Shown in pieces: positions 12,553-23,648 of a stretch of DNA of 64,000 bases. The stretch lies in the NCBI RefSeq assembly GCF_020536995.1, contig NC_068358.1, positions 47,573,582 to 47,637,581 of the forward strand, read 5' to 3'. The number at the start of each line of letters is the position of its first letter. The stretch's first letter is position 1. The notes below the pieces were generated by a model. It saw nothing but the letters and a program-made list of their open reading frames with translations. It ran no database searches and was not told the DNA's origin. The stretch is from Dreissena polymorpha (taxonomy: Eukaryota > Mollusca > Bivalvia > Myida > Dreissenidae). A program made the translations under genes and the position numbers.

Positions 12553-13636
12553 ACTTAGTTAATAATATTTTCGAAATAGCGGCAAATGGCAAGTAACAAC
12601 TGTGTACCGTGTTGGCAGTTGCGAATTTATGCGAATGTAACATATGTGCCAGTGACGTAATTTGTTTATTGGAATTATGCGTTGTTGATAGTCTGTTATT
12701 GAATTAACAGACGCGAAAAACTGTTGAACTCGTTAACACAAATATAATGTGATTACAACATCCAGGTCCCTTGTAATGTGACGTACAACATGCGTGGCAT
12801 AGCTTGAACATAACGTTTGCCATGATCAATGTTATTTTGACTCACGAATCGTCGTTTAATCCATCGAACGATCGTAGTATTGGTTACAGCGTCCGTAATT
12901 TGAACAGTTTCTATATAAATCGGACAGGAATCAAATGTTCCATCCAGTCATCACATATTACATGCAAAGACCCTTTAGCAATATTGGACAACATAAGTAC
13001 GACAGGTTGTCATAAAATATAAACGCTACTTCAGTATAGACTACACGAATTTAAGTTATGTACATCTTCATAATGTTTTAACGTTTCAAAAACGAAAATC
13101 TGAAATTATTATAAAGTATTTACAATTAAGTTTTTCTATGATGGTTAAAGTATAACAATTATTCGGTTGTTGCTATTTGAAGATTTGTATGAAATCTGCA
13201 AGTGTCAATTTGCAACATATATTTTCTTCGTGAACGTTTTGTCAGTAGCTGATCTATGTGTGAATTTGTAATCAACAGGCTACATTTCGTATCGAAACAA
13301 ATATGTATTCACTACGGCGACCTCATATCCGATGTGGTCTACCACACGATAGCGATTGACACTACCAATTGGTCATTGACACAGCGAGCATTGCGTAAAT
13401 ATGTACATGGAGGGGGCGGGGCATGTTAAATTAATAACATTTCAAATAAATGTAATAATCGCACGACAACGTCGCAACGGATAGAAAGTTAAATAAACAA
13501 CAACAGTTTGTCTGGTCATTGATTACAAAATAGTTGAACATCTCCCTGGTTGTTTTACTATTATATACGAGGAATTTGAAAGGTAAACACGCGAACCGAT
13601 GGACATGTCACGATTACTTGATAAAACAAATAATTT

Positions 13637-14217
13637 TTAAAGGGGCCTGTTCACGTTTTGGTAAATTGACAGAATTATAAAACAATGTTTCAGATTCGCA
13701 AATTTTCGTTGTAGTTATGATATTGTGAGGAAACAGTTATACTTAACATTTACCATGCTCTAAAATATCCGTTTCATGCATCTTTTGACGATTTAGAAAC
13801 ATGAAAAGTATAAAGCGTTGCAACGCGAAACGATTTAATAATTTGGAGAGTTCTGTAGTTGTCGTTATATTTTGTGATACTATGACGATTGCTTATATAA
13901 AAATGCTTACAAAAATGTAAAGCGCCTTTGAACGCACATCTCGAGTATGAAAAGGGCGCTATATAAATGTGGTATTTAAAAAAATAATATAAAGTATAAA
14001 ATACATCACTCATTATGAGCACGGATGGCCGAGTGTTCTAAGCAATCGACTTTTACTCCAGGGGTCTGTAGTTCGAGCCCAGTTGAGGGTTGCTTTTTCT
14101 TTCTTTAATTTTATTCATTTGAATGGAGCTTTTAAGACCCAATGTTTACATTATCAATATAAAACATTTAACGAAAAACTTCAATATCTGCCAAAATCTG
14201 TGAAAAGGTCCCTTTAA
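13637..14217 (+). mobile_element. TTAAAGGGGCC TIR element with tRNA-like cassette
   Basis: TIRs are TTAAAGGGGCCTGTTCAC and GTGAAAAGGTCCCTTTAA. Compared with the short form at 7370-7703 it has about 200 extra bp in the middle (about 13886-14100), holding AAAGCGCC...GGGCGCT and a tRNA-like sequence. The same long form lies in opposite orientation at 29013-29517. Confidence 0.8.
14019..14093 (+). tRNA. tRNA-like sequence (Leu/Ser-type head, probable pseudogene)
   Basis: The A-box-like GGATGGCCGAGTG resembles the start of a type II (Leu/Ser) tRNA. It is followed by an anticodon-arm-like GACTTTTACTCC and a B box AGTTCGAGCCC. The acceptor halves do not pair well, so it is more likely the head of a SINE-type cassette carried by the surrounding TIR element than a working tRNA. 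A second copy is on the minus strand at 29146-29227. Confidence 0.5.
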
Positions 14218-14557
14218 CGTCATGATTTTCAAATATAAGTCGCAGGGCTTATGTAAGAATTGTGTACATGCTCTTAAATAGTGGTTTCATAATCTGACTC
14301 GTTTTTGCTGTTTGTTGTTGATCTATAATACATGCGGGATTAATCGCGAGCAGAACAATAATCTGTTGATTTAAGCGTTAGTCACAACAATGGATTAAAG
14401 ATTATTTCTTATACGACTTCTAGCAATTAATTACGACATGATCATGATACATGACTCGTGGATTTAACTTATGACTTGGTGATGTGGTTCACAAACTGGA
14501 ATGCAATTATTTGGCCTGGGTGCTTATTTTCATATTGTCACGTGCACATGTCCGCGT

Positions 14558-15290
14558 GTATATGAAGTGAAAACACCAAAAATAAACAACGGTTGCGATA
14601 GACACCTTTAAACTGTTAGATGCCCATAATATCACTTAAACATTAGTTCATTTTTGTTGTTGCTGAATTTATATATGTCGTGCATTAATTTATGACATCA
14701 ATCTTAACTTGTTATATCTAATTTAAATCTAAATTAGCATAAATTATATTGTTTCACATGTTTTTCATTAAATTAAACGCTTGCATTTATTCGGCTACTG
14801 CCGTTTGCATATTTTTGCTACTGACATTTGCCATTCCTAAACGTACTACTGACGTTTGCCATATTTGTTTTCACTCTTTAAACGTTTATTTAATATCTGG
14901 TAGATATTTTTGTTTGTTTATGCATAGACATATGTAATATATGTTCGTCCAGTGAAGCATAGACAGTTCTGTGATCGTTAATTTTCGAGAACACAGACTC
15001 TTTGTAATTTTACTACTGACGTTTGCTTCGTAAATGGAAATTTGCGCCGAAGTGTTCTCGAAAACCAGAGCAACACACAAAACGCGTGATATACCGATCG
15101 AAAGCTATATGCATGCCATATTGCATGCACTAGGTCGTATGAAAGTCAGAGGATGATCAGCAACGATATTGGAAAACACCTACCTTGCGCGGCTGTTTGT
15201 TGTCATAAAATGACTACTGACGTTGACTTTTGTGGTCACGTGACAGTTTTTGTTCATTCACAGTGTAATATATTGGCCGATTATTTTAAA
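14558..15290. repeat. Dispersed ACTACTGACGTTTGC motif cluster
   Basis: Five related copies occur in about 430 bp: CTACTGCCGTTTGC (about 14796), CTACTGACATTTGCC (about 14818), TACTACTGACGTTTGCC (about 14843), TACTACTGACGTTTGC (about 15012) and ACTACTGACGTTGAC (about 15211). The rest of the stretch has no recognised content. It is part of an insertion of about 4 kb in copy B. Confidence 0.5.
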
Positions 15291-15312
15291 TAAAATAGAA
15301 AAAGATACTGGT

Positions 15313-15422
15313 ATAACCATTATCTATAATTGTGTGTTATAACCCCCAAATAACCATTATTTATGATGTTGTGTTATAACCCCCAAATAACCATTATCTA
15401 TGATTTTGTGTTGTAACCCCCA
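15313..15422. repeat. 46-47 bp tandem repeat, three units
   Basis: Three units of ATAACCATTATYTATGAT followed by GTGTTATAACCCCCAA lie head to tail with few differences. Confidence 0.85.
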
Positions 15423-15599
15423 AATTTTTCATAGTTCATTTTATTCACATTGGTTTCCTTTTTTTTCTGGCATCCGTGTGCAGTTTTCATTAATGGAACA
15501 GAACTGTGTAGGTTTTAAAAAATCTGCTTCATCTTGTAAGCGTTATTTCATATTTTTCTCAACTTCAAGGGGCGATGATTCTGAACTTATTCTTACGTT

Positions 15600-16215
15600 G
15601 CCCATTTACGATAGGGGTTGAGTACTCATTGATATGAAAACACTGTAAAAGTTGAAAAAAAATTGAATGAAAACTGCAAATTGCATAAAGAAGCAATACT
15701 TTGAAATTCAGTAAAAGATCTTAATAGATTTATTGCTCCGATATTCATAATATTCAATAGGGTTTGAGTAATACTGATATAAAAACACTTAACAAGTTTG
15801 GAAAGATTCAGACGAAAGTTGTGAAATCTTTTAAACAAGTGAAAATTGTTTATTTTGTCAAATTTAATAGAAAAAAATCTGGACTTATTGTCCCGATGTT
15901 TCTCATTTTAAATGAGGTAAAAATGCTCATTGATATAAAGACACTGTAAGTTTGGAAAGAATCTGATGAAAAATGTTGACATAATCACCTAACCAAGCAG
16001 TTTTTCACTTTTATTTTTAAATTCAAAGAGACATAATTCTGGACTTATGGTCCGATATTGCTCATAGAGAGTTTGGGTTGGGTCCTCATTGATAAAAAAA
16101 AACCTGTGCAAGTTTGGGAACAATCGGATGAAAATTTAGGACTTCGAACAAAGATTTCAAAATTTCTCAAATTCTAAGGAAGATAACTATGGACGTAATG
16201 GTCGGATAATGCTAA
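15600..16215 (+). repeat. Degenerate tandem repeat of about 150 bp, about four units
   Basis: Units share CATTGATATRAARACACTGT followed by AAGTTTGGAAAGAATCNGATG. They occur near 15630, 15775, 15930 and 16090. The layout is that of a diverged minisatellite-core element. Small ORFs here are chance readings. Confidence 0.6.
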
Positions 16216-16440
16216 AGGGCCCATACCACCTGGATAGTAATACGTGTCGCGCTTCGCGCTCTATACGTGGTTCTAAAAAAAAACTCCGAGGAGTGCTTGA
16301 CTCTAGGGAAACGGTTTGCCGGGACACAGCTCCTCCTTGATAAGCGGCTGCTTCCTTTATCGCAACTTATTGTTACAATCAATAATACGTGTCGCGCTTC
16401 ACGCTCTATATGTGATAGGGATAGTAATTAGGGCCTATGA
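16216..16440. repeat. Direct repeat pair TACGTGTCGCGCTTCRCGC
   Basis: AATACGTGTCGCGCTTCGCG (about 16239) recurs as AATACGTGTCGCGCTTCACG (about 16382), each followed by CTCTATA. The stretch is more GC-rich than its surroundings and probably represents the end of the neighbouring repeat element. Confidence 0.5.
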
Positions 16441-16675
16441 TAGACAACCATAAAAATACACGGATAATAGATGTGTTGTTTGCATTTATTTGTTAATATG
16501 AAAACACGTGTATTTTTTTATAAGATATTTAAGTGATGTAAGAAATTTTAATTAACGTTGTCACCACGCGGCATCCATTAATTTTAATAAAAATGTCCAA
16601 TTGTAGTAAAATGGATTTTAAAATGTCTACATAAAATAAAGCTTCTTTATATTTATTAACCTGACTGAAAAAAAT

Positions 16676-16796
16676 TGTCAGCCGCCGCACTGTTCCGTTC
16701 GTGCCGGAACCCGGGATTGAACCGGGGGCCTTTAGATGATTGTTGCGTAAACAACTTAAGTCTAACGCTCTCCCAACTGAGCTATTCTGGCTGACA
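16676..16796. mobile_element. Short inverted-repeat cassette enclosing a tRNA-Phe-like gene
   Basis: TGTCAGCC (16676-16683) and GGCTGACA (16789-16796) are perfect inverted repeats that frame the tRNA-like sequence. The 18 bases between the tRNA 3' end and the left repeat are GC-rich. It could be a MITE or SINE that captured a tRNA gene, or the repeats may be chance. Confidence 0.5.
16702..16791 (-). tRNA. tRNA-Phe-like gene with UAA anticodon and 17-nt intron-like insert
   Basis: The minus strand reads GCCAGAATAGCTCAGTTGGG (acceptor, D arm), an anticodon arm TTAGA-CTTAAG, a 17-nt insert, then A-TCTAA, and a perfect T arm CCCGG-TTCAATC-CCGGG ending TTCCGGC plus A. The body matches metazoan tRNA-Phe, in which the loop is CTGAAGA. 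Here G34 is replaced by T, so the anticodon is TAA (Leu codon UUA). The insert falls between positions 37 and 38, the canonical nuclear tRNA intron site, and itself forms a TTGTT/AACAA hairpin. The acceptor stem has one A-C mismatch. It may be a functional odd tRNA, a pseudogene, or the head of a repeat. Confidence 0.6.
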
Positions 16797-17269
16797 TCAA
16801 TTATGTACTGCTATTTGGTGAAGTTGTGTATAGCGATCGTTATTATATGTCTATTAATAAACTAATACATTGTACGTTTTCGTACCACTACGCCTTCCAA
16901 TAAACTTGCTTGCGCGATAGGTCGTCAAATATCGTACTACATCGGTTCTCCACTAAAAAAGCAAATTAGAAAAAACTCAAAATAAATATATTTCGATTAT
17001 GTTTTGTTTTTATACAAAACCAGAAAGTTTTGCGTATTTGCCCAGTCCCTGTGATCTTTCCCCTGTGATCAGTTGTGGATCAGTTATTAATTAAAACAAT
17101 TAGCTTTGCATTATTGGCAATAAATGTTGTAATAAATGTAATAGGCACAAATGCAGTACTTATTTACACTAATTTACACAAAAAATCACCACTATGCAAG
17201 ATATTCTTAAAACAAAAATATAAACATTGATCCGTAAAATAACTTCTCCTCCCATAAGCGAAAAAAAAA

Positions 17270-18480
17270 TGCATTACATACTAGTCGCCGCTCTCCAGAG
17301 CGACGCCAATAATTACATAGCATTAAAACACACATAAAACTTGAAAATGGCCATTCTATATAAGATTTATAAGAGGCTATGAAGAGTTAAATATTGCGTA
17401 TTTTCCACATACTTGTTCTCTATATACATATTTACGTTAAAAAGTTAGATTAAAAGTTAGGTTGCCATTGCTAGTCCATAATTAAAAACTGACATAAGAT
17501 AAATTGACGTAAAATACTGACACTGCGAAAAGAGGCACTACACGTTTTACATAAAATTGTTTAAGATAGCAATTATCACCTCTGACCAGGTCGGACATTA
17601 ACTCATTAGCAATGGTTACCAACGCTTAGATTAAAACTAACAGACACTATTAACAAAGACCATATTTACATAGCTTACAATTTAAAACCATATCAGTTAA
17701 AAATTATAACTATGACAACCACACTGAACAGTGACTCCAGAATGATAGAGACATACTTAGCAGAACAGAAATCCAGTTCATATTTCTTCCCCAGGAATCA
17801 GTAACCCTACCCAGTTTCCCATAATAATCTGTGTGACTTAATACAGGATTGGGTCTCCTCATTCTGGGTGCACACCATTTAAGGAGGTTATTTTGCACTA
17901 CCTAGCATGTTGCAGTTGTGGATATAACAATAAAAAGGATAAAATACTTGTACTCCAAAATAGGTCTTATTACAGTGAGTTTTAAACCTATTTTAAGTAG
18001 ATGTATTTTTTCCTTTCATGAAGAATAGAATAGCAGGTTTTGGCTGATAAGTACATAACATTCTCTGTAGTGATTATGTATTTCAATTTTTCTCAATCTG
18101 ACATGGCATGACTATCAGGATTTACACTTAAATTATCCATTAGCATTTTCCTTGCATCAACATACAACGGACAGTGAAAGAGTACATGTATTTCATCATC
18201 GATCTTATCTGTACAATGGAAACAAGTTCTATTACATAGCTCAATATTTTCAAACCGGCCAGTCTCTAACCTAAGCGGCGCTACACCACACCTAAACTTA
18301 GTTAAAGCACTTCTATAATTGAATGGTATTTTACCGCTAATATATGTTTCAGTACCAAAATCTACTTTAAATAGTTTATTAGTTCTTAATTTATTTCTTC
18401 CTATGCCCCTTTGTCCAGATTCTCTATTAATTAAATTTTCCATTCAACAGTTTCCTTCTCTAATAACTTAGATTCTATAT
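17270..18480 (-). pseudogene. LINE ORF2 C-terminal fragment plus 3' UTR
   Basis: The minus-strand reading 18443-18093 encodes a LINE ORF2 C-terminus. A KLRTNKLFKVDFGTE block leads into LTKFRCGVAPLRLETGRF and a Cys/His knuckle (CNRTCFHCTDKIDDEIHVLFHC). Upstream, SKLLEKETVEWK can be read in a second frame, so there is at least one frameshift. Downstream, about 800 bp of 3' UTR-like sequence runs to a poly-A-like end near 17270. The copy is 5' truncated and non-functional. It sits inside the insertion that splits copy B. Confidence 0.65.
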
Positions 18481-18515
18481 CATTTATAACATGTTTACTA
18501 TTACCTAATGGTGTA

Positions 18516-18960
18516 TCTACATGTGGTGTCAGCTATGGTGGCCGTTATCGCCACGTCGAAAATGTGACAAGACAGAATAAGAAATACTCGAATAGTTCAT
18601 ATGGGTGCAAAGATTAATCGTTTTGGTGTGAAAGCGATACAATAGTTTTTTCGGGTCTGGTATAAACTATATATCAACGTTCGTTCTCAATCGAAGATAT
18701 ATCAATAAACTTGCGCAATTTGTGTTAATTATTTTTGCGGTTGCATAACTTTCAAGAAGGGTACCACACCAATCTATTTGCAAAGTGGCAACACTTAGAT
18801 GCGTGGATTTGGTAGGATGGTACACCAAACTTGTATATATGGTGTATCATCATAAACAGTTCAATGGTATGTATAATATGACATATTTGATCATGTGCAC
18901 CAATCTCTTGCACGAGTGTATGCGAGAGCATCGAACGACAACTCTGTGTGGGGTTTGCAC
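18516..18960. repeat. Segmental duplication, copy B (right part)
   Basis: Resumes the copy B alignment. TGGTGTCAGCTATGGTGGCC matches about 8905 in copy A and about 30907 in copy C. TTGCATAACTTTCAARAAGG matches about 32633 in copy C. It leads directly into the 3' side of OAS gene 1. Confidence 0.65.
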
Positions 18961-19231
18961 GTACACTTAAGTTATTGCCCTTTGTGCGTCCAAAACGTTT
19001 GCAACTGTTTCTGACGTATTGAAAATCAGTGCACAGTTCTGTAAAAAATAAATAGTTTTTTAATAAGGGCGACTGTAAAAAAAATGTCTACGCAAAAAAA
19101 AATGATTGTAAAAATCATATAAATAAATTGAATCGACCCTCATCACGAGGTTTTTATAATGGATGAGGGGAGTTGATACGAGTTATCCTAGGAACCAGTC
19201 AAATCTCTTCTTGATGGGCGAGAGGTCCCTA
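18961..19231. other. 3' flank of OAS gene 1
   Basis: AT-rich flank. AATAAA-like motifs occur (minus strand about 19120), but no polyadenylation site can be fixed. Confidence 0.4.
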
Positions 19232-19391
19232 TTACCACCGCGAGTTTGTGCCAGTGACGCCGCGGAACAGCGGATGTCGCAGCCACGTGCTCGCCTCCGT
19301 GGCAACGTCGTTCCAGTCCCAGGCCGTGTCGAAGAGACCGTGATACATGTCGTTGAAAGGATTGGTAGGGTCCATGATATACGGAGGCCTC
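19232..19391 (-). CDS. OAS-like gene 1, exon 5 and stop
   Basis: Acceptor AAATTACAG|GAGGCC. It encodes PPYIMDPTNPFNDMYHGL to PLFRGVTGTNSRW, then TAA at 19232-19234. Confidence 0.88.
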
Positions 19392-22300
19392 CTGTAATTT
19401 AGATGAAGAGTTTTATCATGTATAAAGAAATACATTTCGATAAATTCAAAGCTATGCTGCTATAAATATTTAATTGGTGAACAACACAACCGGAAAAATG
19501 AACACTATTACATAAATCGATGATCGCTATGTCAGCTATAATTCCAGACATAAATAAAAAAAGTGTCATATACATGTTTCTTTAAAGCAACATCAACATC
19601 ATATCTTATTTAAGTCGGATAGTGTTTGATTTTAGTAAGATGGAACTTAGTTTGAACTGCTTAATTTAAGCACTATTGCATCGACATATTTTGTTTAAAT
19701 TGACACTCTGAGTATCGAGACAGTGTGGGGTAATCTTAAGAACGCTACCCAATGGTAAATCTAACCTGAGAGATCCCGGTCGAATGGCGGAAACTACACA
19801 ATTGAAATATAAAGAACTTTGATACTATGTCTTGTTCGCTTTTATTAATGACTATCACAAGAGTACCTTCGTTGTAAACATGTTTCTAGCTTGACTGAGG
19901 AGTATTTCATCTGCCTTGGAAATGTTGCCATGAACTGGCGATGGTTTACTAGTGACGTCAGCACGGCGTGTAGCGCGCGTACCATACTGAAGCTTGTGCT
20001 GGGACTTCCGGCATTGTTCCATGCATGCATCACTACCAGCTCCATGGCGAACGAGCTAGGCCACTTACAGTTTCTCACCGCCTGAAATAATGTTGATAAT
20101 GCCACAATGTGTGCACACACCTGCTCATGCACTAGTCTTAAGTTCGAGTCTTACACAGTCTGTAATCAGTAGTCAGTTAATCAAAATGCAGGCTATTTCC
20201 ATATGTTTTTATCTAATTATCACACACTTAAAATGTCTCCAATAAGAGCCGTTAAAATAAATCAAACTGCTTTGGCATTGCATATTCGTCTTAAAACACC
20301 TTCTTCACATATTCACTGTGATTATACTTTTAGACCGTTGAATGAAAGGGTACCACTATGTAAACGAAAATGACACTTCTTCTTCGTACACTCAGTTTAA
20401 TTAAAATCTTAAAGGTACAACATTATTATGTATTATAAGGCATTAAGAAAATCACATGCCTTCATTTTCACATCTTCCCAGTATTTGACGATTCTTATCA
20501 AGTCCTTGACCTGCGTGGGCAGTGCCTGCATGACCTCCACCTGCAGAGGTCCCAATGTAACCGAGTATAAGTGCGTGTCTACATCTGGCCCTTGCATCTG
20601 GTCGAAAACGTGGTCCGGGACCATGCCTGTGAACACAAAATGTGTACAATGCGATTTGAACACCCATGCAATCAAAGTAATCTGAAAGTATGCAATACAA
20701 TATTCCCAAAATCTTCGTTTTAACCCTTTCAAAATCAATCCGTGCGAGACCGGCGCTCAAATGACACATGAAACAAACTATTGAGGGAAACATACATTTT
20801 TGGTAGCAGCATTTACCCCAAAGGACTTAACAGCATTTATTACGGATAAACCATCGAATAAAAGAACAATGGTTGCTTTTTTAAAAGTTCGAAGGTGATC
20901 TTGGTATACCTCTATCGAGCAAGTCAATTCCGAGAAGGACGTCAACTGACTGCGAGAAGTTGCCATTTGTCAGCTTGACCTGTACGGAGTACTTTGTGAC
21001 CTTCTCTAGCTGAGCCTCTCCGTATTTCGTCAGGTATGTTTTCAACTCCTGCAGCAAGTCCCTTGAATCCTGTGTGTATTTGCCCACGCTGTTGTACTCG
21101 GCCAGCATAAGGATCAAGTCGATATCGGATTTTCCGCGGACCGCTGTACCTTTGCCGAATGACCCCGACTGAAAATGTGTTTCTTGAATTTGTTAAATAA
21201 TAATGATGCATATACCAGTTACCAGTATATAATTCTGTCTACTAGGCAAGGCTCATTTCGTATGCTCTGCGATGCGCACATTATACGCTGCACCACTCTG
21301 CGTTACTTTCGGTTGTGCTACATTACGGCATAACGCTGTTACGTATGCATGTTTCATAGAGCTTGCCTGCCTATACCACGGTAAACACGTCGCTATGAAC
21401 GTGCGCCGTGAACCCTGCATTAATCTATCTAAATTGTTGAACACCATGCCACTTTCTGATTTGTATCACTACCCGATAATACAAAAAACAAGAGGCCCTG
21501 GTGACTTTAAGGTGACCTGAATAGTATTAGCGTTAAGCATGGGTTGTTAACGTATTTTGTGAAAAGAAACGGTTTGTTGATTTAGCAGATATGTAAATAT
21601 ATGCGTGTTTGTGTGTGCGTTCATGATTTTTAAAATAGACATGTGTTACCCATTGCGACAAAGCTTCATTTTGGATAAAAGCGATATGAAGACAGTTAAT
21701 TAATAATGAGCATAATCAGCCAAAGAAAATTGAAGTACAATTTTCTACAAATTGTTGTCAAGCTTTGAGATCATGAGATAATCATTTCAGATTCTTTGGA
21801 TTTTATAAGGGATGAAAGTTTCAACTTGTTTTTGCAAAAAACGCTTTAAAGATACCAAAAACAACTGTATTTTGTCAATAGATTGAGTGTTCATGAAATA
21901 GGTTTTACATTATTAAATACAGTATGTTGAATTATTTTCATATATCAAAGTCGGTTGTAAGGAAGTAAATGAGTATGAGAATATCTAGTAGAAATCAACA
22001 TTAATTTTCTTGTAAGGAAACAAACATCTGACACTTGATCTTTCTCATAGTTACAAATGTGTGCAGATATAGAAGTAATATGTCAAAGAATGCATTTAAT
22101 GGCTATATTAGACCATGGTAAATGTTCAGTATTACTGTTTCCTCACATTTATCATAACTAAAACGAAAATTTGCGAATCTGAAACAACTTTTTTCAATTT
22201 TGTTAATTTAACAAAACGTAAAAAGGCCCCTTTAAAAGACGTGTTTAATTATTGTTGTTTATTACCATATTGTTCATATTTTGGACAAATTGTTTTAAAC

Positions 22301-22743
22301 TTCCGAAACAAATTTCAGACTCACCTTGCAATGATATTTCCAATTGAAACAACAATAAAACCGGTTAAAATCACAAATCTTTGATAATCGTACACACACT
22401 ACTTACTGACTGCAAACTGTATAAGCAGTCTAGCTTATCAATAGTGTCCATCTAACATCAAAACAATGGTTCTTGCTGTGAGTGTCTATTAATTTGGTCA
22501 AATTTCCAGGGAGCTGTAAGCCTGTTAAACAATCATCACATTGCTATTCGAGAAGTCATCAATCAATACTAGTGTATTGCAACAATGTAAGCAAAGGTAT
22601 AACTGAGTTTTATTGAGAATATCATAAGTGAATGAAAGGTCAAATAAGATTCATACGTAACGAATGTTGTTGTTTTACTGGTTTTACCACTATGTTGAAT
22701 TTCTGCAAATATTAAGATATCATCATCACCATCGACGTCGCCG

Positions 22744-22807
<64 letters not shown>

Positions 22808-23648
22808 TATCATCGTCATCAATGTGCACGAACATCCTCATTACAACTAGAGTTTTAACATTTAAAGTTTTAATATAGCCATATAAAGAAAACTGCCGCT
22901 CCCTATCGCGGCCATGTTTTGCAACGAACCGTAACCATTCTAAAACTCCGCCGTGCTATCATAAGAAAAAATATTTTGACCGAGTTCCATGACGATTGGA
23001 CTATGCATGTGACCTCTAGAGTGTTAACAAGATTTTAATATAGCCATAGAAGGAAAACTGCCCCGCCGACTGGCGGCAATGTTTTTCAACGAACCGGAAT
23101 ACTTTTAGAACTCAGCTGAGACATCATTAAGAAAAATGTAATGACCAATTGTCATGAAGATTTTGCTATACATGTGGCTTCTAGATTATTACCAAGGTTT
23201 TTCTTTAATTTGACCTAGTGACCTAGTTTTTGATCTCACGTGACCCAATTTTCAAACTCCACCAAGATATCATTGGAACTCATCGTTGGACCAAGCTTAA
23301 TGAAGATTAGACATTACATGTGGCCTCTAGAGTGTTAACAAGGCAAATGTTGTCGACGGACGACGCACGACGGACCAAAGGCGATATCAAAAGCTCACCA
23401 TGAGCCTGGTGTACTCAGTTGAGCTAAAAATAAGTTGTCGATGTAATCATAGAAATATAAAAAATACTAAACAAAAATACTTTTATAACACGTCTCGGTC
23501 GAAGCCTTCCTGGAATGTTGTTCTGGAGAAAATGAATCAACCGATCAACCATCGCATTATTTCTCTGTAAAGTCTCCCTGTCCGGTTTCACGGTGTTGTC
23601 GATGAACACATTTAGTGTCCTCTCATCATTTATACTGTAGATGTCCAT
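19232..23648 (-). CDS. 2'-5'-oligoadenylate synthetase-like protein, gene 1 (5 exons, 322 aa)
   Basis: Spliced minus-strand gene: exons 23648-23481, 21168-20910, 20626-20460, 20081-19867 and 19391-19232. Lengths 168+259+167+215+160 give 323 codons with intron phases 0,1,0,2. The product is an OAS-family nucleotidyltransferase, a class that makes 2'-5' oligoadenylate from ATP, in vertebrates after binding dsRNA. The GS loop G-S-F-G-K-G-T lies at 58-64, catalytic Asp71 and Asp73 in S-D-I-D, and the third Asp132 in S-V-D-V. The OAS helix LIRIVKYW follows at about 185-192, then the C-terminal DPTNPF and A-TEASTWL blocks. PLFRG stands where human OAS1 has its CFK tetramerisation motif. It is about the core length of a single-domain OAS. 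There is no signal peptide or membrane segment. All borders are GT-AG except intron 3, which has a GC donor. Whether it responds to dsRNA is not shown. Confidence 0.9.
19867..20081 (-). CDS. OAS-like gene 1, exon 4
   Basis: Acceptor TTATTTCAG|GCGGTG, donor CGAAG|GTACTC (phase 2). It encodes the FAMELVVMHAWNNAG and FSMVRALHAVLTSLV helices, equivalent to the human OAS1 ALELLTVYAWE region. Confidence 0.88.
20460..20626 (-). CDS. OAS-like gene 1, exon 3 (GC donor)
   Basis: Acceptor TGTTCACAG|GCATGG. It encodes MVPDHVFDQM to WEDVKMK. The donor reads AAG|GCATGT, a GC-AG type border; gene 2 has AAG|GTGTGA at the same place. Confidence 0.85.
20910..21168 (-). CDS. OAS-like gene 1, exon 2 (GS loop and catalytic Asp triad)
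   Basis: Acceptor CATTTTCAG|TCGGGG, donor AGAG|GTATAC (phase 1). It encodes the P-loop-like GSFGKGT, Asp71, Asp73 and Asp132, so the whole metal site lies in one exon. Confidence 0.92.
22098..22236 (-). mobile_element. Fragment of the TTAAAGGGGCC TIR element
   Basis: Matches one end of the element at 29013-29517: TTCAGTATTACTGTTTCCTC, then an AAAAGGCCCCTTTAA end. The other end is missing. Confidence 0.75.
22735..22815. repeat. (CAT)n microsatellite
   Basis: About 25 near-perfect CAT triplets lie in OAS gene 1 intron 1. The poly-His and poly-Asp ORFs across it are artefacts. Confidence 0.95.
22868..23425 (-). mobile_element. F2 minisatellite-core element, inverted and 3' truncated
   Basis: On the minus strand it begins AGCTCAACTGAGTACACCAG, with GAGCCTGGTG... 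hairpin-type pairing at the 5' end. It continues through TTGTTAACACTCTAGAGGCC units of about 170 bp, each with a CCATGTTTTGC-like segment. The usual 3' CTCTTGTTT end is absent. It is related to 58738-60738. Confidence 0.7.
23481..23648 (-). CDS. OAS-like gene 1, exon 1 (residues 1-56)
   Basis: Begins ATG with MDIYSINDERTLNVFI and ends ...RPRRVIK. The donor is AAA|GTATTT. The same start and exon length occur in gene 2, which supports this ATG. Confidence 0.85.

Larger units (their letters stand above)
9484..14557. repeat. Segmental duplication, copy B (left part)
   Basis: Starts in mid-unit at TAGACTAATTAGACCTGG and aligns with copy A from about 5135 to 9800. It is then interrupted by about 9850-12260 and resumes at 12260-14557 (equivalent to about 5990-8010 of A). 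The last shared motif is GTCACGTGCACATGTCCG. The remainder continues at 18516 after another insertion. By eye the copies are roughly 80-85% identical. Confidence 0.65.
21169..23480. other. OAS gene 1 intron 1
   Basis: The first 300 bp (21195-21480) still align with gene 2 intron 1 (39325-39600), for example TTACGTATGCATGTTTC against TTACGCATGCATGTTTC. The rest holds a TIR-element fragment, a CAT microsatellite and a reversed F2 element, listed separately. Confidence 0.7.

Noticed and set aside
22569-22858. Poly-Asp and poly-His ORFs
   Set aside because: They are the two readings of a CAT microsatellite in an intron.
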